A stretch of 64,000 nucleotides of DNA, taken from assembly GCF_017573545.1 (NCBI RefSeq), contig NZ_JAGEOK010000002.1, positions 248,001-312,000 of the forward strand, in the 5' to 3' direction. The notes beneath the pieces are model-generated. The model did not search any database, was not told the DNA's origin, and worked only from the letters and a program-made list of their open reading frames with translations. Each line of letters opens with the position of its first letter. Positions within the stretch are counted from its first letter, which is position 1. Below, one piece after another: positions 58,712 to 64,000 of this stretch. Source of the stretch: Actinomadura nitritigenes. Lineage in GTDB: Bacteria; Actinomycetota; Actinomycetes; Streptosporangiales; Streptosporangiaceae. A program made the position numbers and the translations under genes.

Positions 58712-59701
58712 TCAGTCGCGGACGAGGCTCTCCACGCCGGCGGGAAGGTCGCCCGCCGCGCCCGCCTCCACGAGGAACGTCATCAAAAGGTCCTGGAAGG
58801 CGCGGGCCGCGTGCGTCAGGTCGACGTCCTTGCGGTGCGCCAGGGCGATCGTGCGGAGGAGGCCGGGCCCGTGATGGCCGCGCCGGGCCTCCTCGTCGGC
58901 CAGGACGAGCGGCGTCCCGCGCAGGCCCGGACGTCCCGCGAGGACCATGCTGGGGACGACCGCGATCCCGAGTCCCGCCTCGACGAACCGCAGGACGGCG
59001 TCCATCTCGCCGCCCTCGACGGCGAACCGCGGCTCGAACCCGGCGGCGCGGCACGCGCTGATCGTCGCCTCGCGCAGGTCGTAGCCCGACCGGAACATCA
59101 CGAGCGGACGGTTGCGCAGGTCCTCGATGCGGAGATAGGAGCGGCGCGGCATCTGCACCGCCCTGGCGTCGCCGTCGTCCGCGCCCACCGGGGAGGCCAC
59201 CACCAGGTGCTCGCGCAGTATCGGGCTGGTGTCCAGCGGCGGGTCGCCGTGCAGCGGCAGGATGACCAGGGCCAGATCGAGCGACCCCCGTGTCAGCTCC
59301 TTCACCAGGTCGCGCGACCCGCCCTCCTCCACGAGCAGCTGGATGCCGGGATAGGCGTCGTGGAAGCGGCGCAGCACGTCCGCGAGGAGCCCCGCGCACA
59401 GCGACGGCGTGGCGCCCAGCCGCACCCGCCCGCGGCGCAGCCCGGTCAGCTCCTGCACCTCCAGCCGCGCCGTGTCCACGTCGGCCAGGATGCGCTTGGC
59501 CAGCGGCAGCAGCGCCTCCCCGGCGGGAGTCAGGGTGATGTTCCCGCGCGCGCGGGAGAAGAGGGGCGCGTTCAGCTCGGTCTCCAGCGCGCGGATCTGC
59601 TTGGACAGCGACGGCTGCGCCACCCGCAGGAGCTCCGCGGCCTGCGTGAAATGGCGTACCTCCGCGACCGCGACGAAGTAGGCGAGCTGCTGTAACTGCA
59701 T
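58712..59701 (-). CDS. LysR-family transcriptional regulator
   Basis: A 329-residue regulator. The N-terminal helix-turn-helix is MQLQQLAYFVAVAEVRHFTQAAELLRVAQPSLSKQIRALE in total. The periplasmic-binding-like effector domain follows (GRVRLGATPSLCAGLLADVLRRF; GSLDLALVILPLH; GLGIAVVPSMVLAG). No divergent target gene is adjacent; it lies between the secreted-protein gene and the Crp/Fnr gene, all minus strand. Target unknown. Confidence 0.92.
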   Translation of the reverse strand: MQLQQLAYFVAVAEVRHFTQAAELLRVAQPSLSKQIRALETELNAPLFSRARGNITLTPAGEALLPLAKRILADVDTARLEVQELTGLRRGRVRLGATPSLCAGLLADVLRRFHDAYPGIQLLVEEGGSRDLVKELTRGSLDLALVILPLHGDPPLDTSPILREHLVVASPVGADDGDARAVQMPRRSYLRIEDLRNRPLVMFRSGYDLREATISACRAAGFEPRFAVEGGEMDAVLRFVEAGLGIAVVPSMVLAGRPGLRGTPLVLADEEARRGHHGPGLLRTIALAHRKDVDLTHAARAFQDLLMTFLVEAGAAGDLPAGVESLVRD

Positions 59702-59752
59702 CCTGCACAGAGTACGGGCCCGCCCCGGCGCCGCCCGCGACCGCCTTGGCCG

Positions 59753-60469
59753 TTAGCGCGCGTGCCGGCGCAGGGCCTGGAGGTCGTGGACGATCAGCCG
59801 GCGCCGGCCCGTCTCGATCCAGCCGTGCCGCCGCAGCGTCCGCAGCGCCTTGCTGACCGCCTCCCGCGACGCGCCGACCCACCCGGCCAGCTCCTCCTGG
59901 GACAGGTTCAGCGTGATCCGGACGCTCTGGCCGCCGCTCTGCCCACCACGCTGCCCGGCGGCGCCGGCGCGTCCCTCGTAGGGCTGCCCGAACCGCTCCG
60001 CCAGCTCGACGAGGCGCTGCGCCACCCGGCCCGTCGCGTCGAACATGCCGAACTCGACGCGCTTGCGGTCCGCGTCGCGCCAGCGCTGGCACAGCATCCG
60101 CATGATGATGATGGACACGCGCCCGTGCGCCTGCAGGAACGCCATGAACTCCTCGGCCGTGACGGCCAGCGCGCGCGCCGGTTCCAGCGCGGCGACGGTG
60201 GCGGAGCGGGGCAGCCCGTCGATCGCGGCGACCTCCCCGAGCAGCGCGCCCGGCCCGCGCACCGCGAGCAGCGCCTCGCCGCCGTGCTCGCGGTAGGAGA
60301 ACGCCTTGACCCGCCCGCTCAGCAGGACCGCCACCCAGCTGGACCGGTCCCCCTCGACGAACAGCGTGTCCCCCCGGGCGAAGTCGCGGACGCGGCCGCG
60401 GGATTCCAGGTCGCCGCGTTCCGCCGGGGTGAGCTCGGCAAGGAACGAACCCGGTTCGAGGGGGCTCAT
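59753..60469 (-). CDS. Crp/Fnr-family transcriptional regulator
   Basis: A 238-residue regulator. The cyclic-nucleotide-binding fold has FARGDTLFVEGDRSSWVAVLLSGRVKAF and GALLGEVAAIDGLPRSATV, whose Glu and Arg-Ser are at the positions that hold cAMP in CRP. The winged helix is LNLSQEELAGWVGASREAVSKALRTLRRHGWIETG. A Gly/Gln insertion (GAAGQRGGQSGGQS) lies between the dimer helix and the HTH. ATG at 60469; the frame is open to 60544. It is followed on the same strand by LysR. Effector unknown. Confidence 0.9.
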   Translation of the reverse strand: MSPLEPGSFLAELTPAERGDLESRGRVRDFARGDTLFVEGDRSSWVAVLLSGRVKAFSYREHGGEALLAVRGPGALLGEVAAIDGLPRSATVAALEPARALAVTAEEFMAFLQAHGRVSIIIMRMLCQRWRDADRKRVEFGMFDATGRVAQRLVELAERFGQPYEGRAGAAGQRGGQSGGQSVRITLNLSQEELAGWVGASREAVSKALRTLRRHGWIETGRRRLIVHDLQALRRHAR

Positions 60470-60693
60470 GCCCACCACGCTAAGGGGAACCCGGCGGCAC
60501 GGGTCCCGGGGGATAATCACGAATTTGTCACGCGTTGTGTGCACTCTTCCCTATTCAGCGGGACGGGCGGGCGCCAGGGTTGATCGCGGCGTGTGCGGCC
60601 GGCAGGCCGCCGGCGCCCGGCTTGCGCGGAGGCACGGTGGACAGGGGCGCCGTGCCCCCGCCGGCGAGCACGGCGTTCATGGGGAACGGCGGA

Positions 60694-60731
60694 ACGGCGG
60701 GCGGCGGTCCGGGGGCATCGCCGCCCGCCGT
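60694..60731 (-). terminator. Hairpin downstream of sdhB
   Basis: A perfect 13-bp stem (ACGGCGGGCGGCG at 60694-60706, CGCCGCCCGCCGT at 60719-60731) with a 12-nt loop, beginning 32 nt after the sdhB stop. Suited to end the sdh transcript. Confidence 0.6.
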
Positions 60732-60762
60732 CGCCGCCCGCCGTCCCGGGCGCCCTCGCAGG

Positions 60763-61533
60763 TCAGGCGGACGAAGTGTCCTGCCCCTTCCTGACGATGC
60801 CGAGCTTGGTGCCGAGCCACACGACCGGGTCGTACTTGCGGCCGACGACCCGCTCCTTCATCGGGATCAGCGCGTTGTCGGTGATCTTGATGTGCTCGGG
60901 GCACACCTCGGTGCAGCACTTGGTGATGTTGCAGAACCCGAGGCCGTGGTCGTCCTGCGCGATGTTGCGCCGGTCCGCCTGGTCGGCCGGGTGCATCTCC
61001 AGCTCCGCGATCCGCATGAGGAACCGCGGCCCGGCGTACTCGGGCATGTTCTCCTCATGGTCGCGGATCACGTGGCAGACGTTCTGGCACAGGAAGCACT
61101 CGATGCACTTGCGGAACTCCTGCGAGCGCTCGACGTCCACCTGCTGCATGCGGAACTCGCCCGGCTTCACCTCGCCCGGGTCGAACGAGGGGATCTGCCG
61201 CGCCTTCTCGTAGTTGTACGACACGTCCGTCACGAGGTCGCGGATCACCGGGAACGTCTGGATGGGGGTGACGGTGATCGTCTCGTCCTCGGTGAAGGTG
61301 GACATCCGCGTCATGCACATCAGCCGCGGCATGCCGTTGATCTCCGCCGAGCACGAGCCGCACTTGCCGGCCTTGCAGTTCCACCGGACGGCGAGGTCGG
61401 GCGCCTGCGTGGCCTGGAGGCGGTGGATGATGTCGAGGACGACCTCGCCCTCGTTCACCTCGACCGTGTAGTCCGTCAGCTCGCCCGCGCCGTCGTCGCC
61501 GCGCCAGACCTTGAACTTGGCCTCGTAGCTCAT
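60763..61533 (-). CDS. sdhB: Succinate dehydrogenase iron-sulfur subunit (Sdh1 type)
   Basis: A 256-residue iron-sulfur protein: [2Fe-2S] ligands in WNCKAGKCGSCSAEING...LMC, then the bacterial ferredoxin-like sites CIECFLCQNVCHVIRD and GFCNITKCCTEVCPEHIKITD for the [4Fe-4S] and [3Fe-4S] clusters. Length and sequence fit the Sdh1 group (Rv0247c-like). Its ATG overlaps the sdhA stop (ATGA). Carries electrons from the flavoprotein to the quinone site in the membrane anchor. Confidence 0.93.
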   Translation of the reverse strand: MSYEAKFKVWRGDDGAGELTDYTVEVNEGEVVLDIIHRLQATQAPDLAVRWNCKAGKCGSCSAEINGMPRLMCMTRMSTFTEDETITVTPIQTFPVIRDLVTDVSYNYEKARQIPSFDPGEVKPGEFRMQQVDVERSQEFRKCIECFLCQNVCHVIRDHEENMPEYAGPRFLMRIAELEMHPADQADRRNIAQDDHGLGFCNITKCCTEVCPEHIKITDNALIPMKERVVGRKYDPVVWLGTKLGIVRKGQDTSSA

Positions 61534-63542
61534 CGGTCGCCCTCCTCGTTCTCCTCGGCGGACGCCTCCGCCTCCTCGGCGGACGCCTCCGCCTCCGCGG
61601 CGGCACCCTCCGGCTCCACCGGATCGGCGACCACCTCGGCCGGCAGCTCCTCGGCCGTGAGGTACTTCTTCAGCTCGTCGGTCTCGAACAGCGCCAGCAG
61701 GTCCTCGCGCATCGGCACCATCGGCTGGCGCGTCAGCTCGACGTGCGGGGACGACGGGTCCCCGGCCAGGCCGCAGACCAGGTTGACCTTCCGCCACTCC
61801 GCCGACATTCCCGGGTAGTCGTCGCGGGTGTGCCCGCCGCGGCTCTCCTGCCGCTCCAGCGCCGCCTTCGCGACCGCCTCCGACACCAGCATCATGTTCC
61901 GCAGGTCCAGCGACAGGTGCCAGCCCGGGTGGTAGCCGCGCCCGTCGTCGCCCACCGCGACCGGCGTGACGCCGACGTTGGCGACCCGCTCGCGGAGCTT
62001 GCCGAGCGCCTCGATCGCCTGCTGCAGCTCCGCCTCCTTGCGGATGATGCCGACCAGGTCGTTCATCGTCTGCTGCAGTTCGGCGTGCACGGCGTAGGGA
62101 TTCTCGCCGTCCTCCCGCTCGAACGGCGCGAGCGCCTCGGCGACCGCCGCCTCGATCTCCGCCTCCGGGACGCCGGGACGCTCGGGCAGGGCGTCCACGT
62201 ACTCCGACGCGCCGAGCCCGGCGCGTCGGCCGAAGACCAGCAGGTCGGACAGGGAGTTGCCGCCGAGCCGGTTCGAGCCGTGCATGCCGCCGGAGACCTC
62301 GCCGGCCGCGAACAGCCCCGGCACCTTCGCCGCCCCGGTGTCCGGGTCGACCTCGACGCCGCCCATCACGTAGTGGCAGGTCGGGCCGACCTCCATCGGC
62401 TCCTTGGTGATGTCGACGTCCGCCAGCTCCTTGAACTGGTGGTGCATCGACGGCAGCCGCCGGACGATCTCAGCGGCGCCGCCCGGCATCCGGTCGACGA
62501 CGGTGAGGAACACCCCGCCGTGCGGCGATCCCCGCCCGGCCTTCACCTCGGAGTTGATGGCGCGGGCCACCTCGTCGCGCGGCAGCAGCTCCGGCGGCCG
62601 CTTGTTGTTGTCGGGGTCGTCGTACCAGCGGTCGCCCTCCTCCTCGGTGGTGGCGTACTGGTTCTTGAAGACCTCGGGGACGTAGTCGAACATGAACCGC
62701 CTGCCCTCGGAGTTCTTGAGGACGCCGCGGTCGCCGCGCACCGACTCGGTGACGAGGATGCCCTTCACCGAGGGCGGCCAGACCATGCCGGTCGGGTGGA
62801 ACTGCACGAACTCCATGTTCAGCAGCGTCGCGCCGGCGAGCAGCGCCAGCGCGTGCCCGTCGCCGGTGTACTCCCAGGAGTTCGAGGTGACCTTGAACGC
62901 CTTGCCGATGCCGCCGGTCGCCAGCACCACCGAGGGCGCCTCGAACACCACGAACTTGCCCGTCTCGCGGACGTAGGCGAACGCGCCGCAGATCCGGTCG
63001 CCGTCCTTGAGCAGCCGCGTCACGGTCGTCTCGGCCCACACCTTGAGCCGGGCCTCGTAGTCGCCGTGCTCGGCGTGGTCCTCCTGCTGCAGCGCGACGA
63101 TCTTCTGCTGCGCGGTGCGGATCAGCTCCAGGCCCGTCCGGTCGCCGACGTGTGCCAGCCGCGGGTACTCGTGGCCGCCGAAGTTCCGCTGGCTGATCTT
63201 GCCGTCCTTGGTGCGGTCGAACAGCGCGCCCCAGTGCTCCAGCTCCCAGATGCGCTCGGGCGCCTCCTTGGCGTGCAGCTCGGCCATCCGCCAGCTGTTC
63301 ATGAACTTGCCGCCGCGCATGGTGTCGCGGAAGTGCACCTGCCAGTTGTCGTTGGGGTTGACGTTCCCCATCGCGGCGGCGGCGCCGCCCTCCGCCATCA
63401 CCGTGTGCGCCTTGCCGAACAGCGACTTGGAGATGATCGCGGTCTTCTTGCCCTGGAGGCGGGCCTCGATCGCCGCCCGCAGCCCGGCGCCGCCGGCACC
63501 GATCACCACGACGTCGTAGGCGTGCCTCTCGATCTCAGTCAT
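61530..63542 (-). CDS. sdhA: Succinate dehydrogenase flavoprotein subunit (Sdh1 type)
   Basis: A 670-residue flavoprotein: FAD-binding VVIGAGGAGLRAAIEA, FAD-attachment region KAHTVMAEGGAAAAMGN (the His of AHTV), substrate site VQFHPTGMVWP and HYVMGGVEVDPDTG, and RAGLGASEYVD. The C-terminal 45 residues are an acidic Ala/Glu tail with a repeated EASAEE unit, longer than usual. Same operon as sdhC and sdhB. Oxidises succinate to fumarate at the cytoplasmic side of the membrane. Confidence 0.93.
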   Translation of the reverse strand: MTEIERHAYDVVVIGAGGAGLRAAIEARLQGKKTAIISKSLFGKAHTVMAEGGAAAAMGNVNPNDNWQVHFRDTMRGGKFMNSWRMAELHAKEAPERIWELEHWGALFDRTKDGKISQRNFGGHEYPRLAHVGDRTGLELIRTAQQKIVALQQEDHAEHGDYEARLKVWAETTVTRLLKDGDRICGAFAYVRETGKFVVFEAPSVVLATGGIGKAFKVTSNSWEYTGDGHALALLAGATLLNMEFVQFHPTGMVWPPSVKGILVTESVRGDRGVLKNSEGRRFMFDYVPEVFKNQYATTEEEGDRWYDDPDNNKRPPELLPRDEVARAINSEVKAGRGSPHGGVFLTVVDRMPGGAAEIVRRLPSMHHQFKELADVDITKEPMEVGPTCHYVMGGVEVDPDTGAAKVPGLFAAGEVSGGMHGSNRLGGNSLSDLLVFGRRAGLGASEYVDALPERPGVPEAEIEAAVAEALAPFEREDGENPYAVHAELQQTMNDLVGIIRKEAELQQAIEALGKLRERVANVGVTPVAVGDDGRGYHPGWHLSLDLRNMMLVSEAVAKAALERQESRGGHTRDDYPGMSAEWRKVNLVCGLAGDPSSPHVELTRQPMVPMREDLLALFETDELKKYLTAEELPAEVVADPVEPEGAAAEAEASAEEAEASAEENEEGDR

Positions 63543-63554
63543 GATCCTTTGGCC

Positions 63555-64000
63555 TCAGTTGAAGATGCGGGGGTCGGAGAAGACGCCGCCGGCCACGAAC
63601 GCGACATAGGCGTCGGCCACCACCAGCGAGCCCAGCGTGATCAGGGCGTAGGTCCCGTGGTTCTGGTTGATCTTGGAGACCCACCCCCACATGCGGTACC
63701 GGAAGGGGTGCTTGGAGAAGTTCTTCAGCCGCCCGCCGACGATGTGCCGGCACGAGTGGCACGACAGCGTGTACAGCCACAGCAGGACCACGTTCGCGAC
63801 CAGGATGATCGTGCCGAGGCCGATGCCGAACCCGCCGTCCTTGCCGTGGAAGGCGCGGATCGCGTCCCAGGTGTTGATGACGGAGATGAGGAACGCGGCC
63901 ATCCAGAAGTAGCGGTGCAGGTTCTGGCCGATGAGGGGGAAGCGGCGCTCGCCGGTGTACGTGCCGTGCGGCTCGCGCACCGCGCAGGCCTGCGGCGACG
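63555..64000 (-). CDS. sdhC: Succinate dehydrogenase membrane anchor (Sdh1 type, start beyond the window)
   Basis: The frame runs off the window end, so the N-terminus is missing; GTG at 63980 is not a credible start because upstream codons continue in frame. Visible are RYFWMAAFLISVINTWDAI, IGLGTIILVANVVLLWLYTLSCHSCRHIVGG, KHPFRYRMWGWVSKINQNHGTYALITLGSLVVADAYVAFV. This fits the anchor of mycobacterial Sdh1 (Rv0249c-like), with His residues for haem. 12 nt before sdhA. Confidence 0.85.
   Translation of the reverse strand, partial: SPQACAVREPHGTYTGERRFPLIGQNLHRYFWMAAFLISVINTWDAIRAFHGKDGGFGIGLGTIILVANVVLLWLYTLSCHSCRHIVGGRLKNFSKHPFRYRMWGWVSKINQNHGTYALITLGSLVVADAYVAFVAGGVFSDPRIFN

Overview
The window is very GC-rich, with dense genes, many 1-4 nt start/stop overlaps, GTG/TTG starts and actinomycete-specific families: a conservon, FxSxx-COOH peptide maturation, a SARP regulator, an F420-type LLM oxidoreductase, an MSMEG_6728-type protein and a mycobacterial-type succinate dehydrogenase. 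It comes from an Actinomycetota genome. An Actinomadura/Streptosporangiales-like host fits best, but that is inference. No rRNA, tRNA, insertion sequence, phage gene or CRISPR array was recognised.

Layout. 1-2.7 kb: end of a phosphodiester glycosidase gene, a FUSC-type membrane protein and an alpha/beta hydrolase. 2.7-11.3 kb (minus strand): a complete FxSxx-COOH ribosomal-peptide locus. In transcription order it is a 59-residue precursor ending FNSYI (fxsA, easily missed), radical SAM/SPASM maturase FxsB with a C-terminal HExxH domain, an aminoglycoside N3-acetyltransferase-like protein, TIR-like FxsC, and the ParA-TIR-NB-ARC-TPR giant FxsT. 11.6-13.0 kb: a SLATT-like membrane protein paired with a SLOG-like nucleotide-binding protein, a predicted nucleotide-signal effector pair. 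13-21 kb: two tandem VOC proteins, a secreted esterase, an SDR-TetR operon, a small secreted protein behind a 24-bp palindrome, an LLM oxidoreductase and a ferritin-like protein.

21.4-28.6 kb is the most unusual region. Two paralogous small peptides share a conserved leader and a two-Cys core and overlap an M50 membrane peptidase. After a terminator comes a 61-residue, eight-Cys peptide, followed by a translationally coupled set: TlpA/MauD-like thioredoxin, ABC exporter, MauE-like membrane protein and S26 signal peptidase. A convergent SARP regulator lies behind a CebR-type box. I read this as one or two peptide production and secretion systems with dedicated disulfide chemistry. I do not know a described system with this exact content.

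29-38 kb: a second secreted esterase; a Ser/Thr kinase, a DNA-glycosylase-like protein and a PP2C phosphatase in a row; then a three-gene operon of a 2-oxoglutarate oxygenase, a methyltransferase and a choline/carnitine acyltransferase. 37.6-45.8 kb: truncated haemoglobin, an autoregulated TetR with a membrane protein, a MacAB-like efflux operon divergent from its two-component system, and an AraC regulator. 46.1-50 kb: a five-gene conservon (cvnA-E) whose P450 lacks the ExxR arginine. 50-56.7 kb: an SPFH protein coupled to an ADP-ribosylglycohydrolase, a CopD-CtaG fusion, a redox-responsive HxlR/quinone reductase pair and a MerR/thioredoxin pair. 56.7-64 kb: a SecY outside any ribosomal-protein operon, LysR and Crp/Fnr regulators, and sdhC(partial)-sdhA-sdhB of the Sdh1 type.
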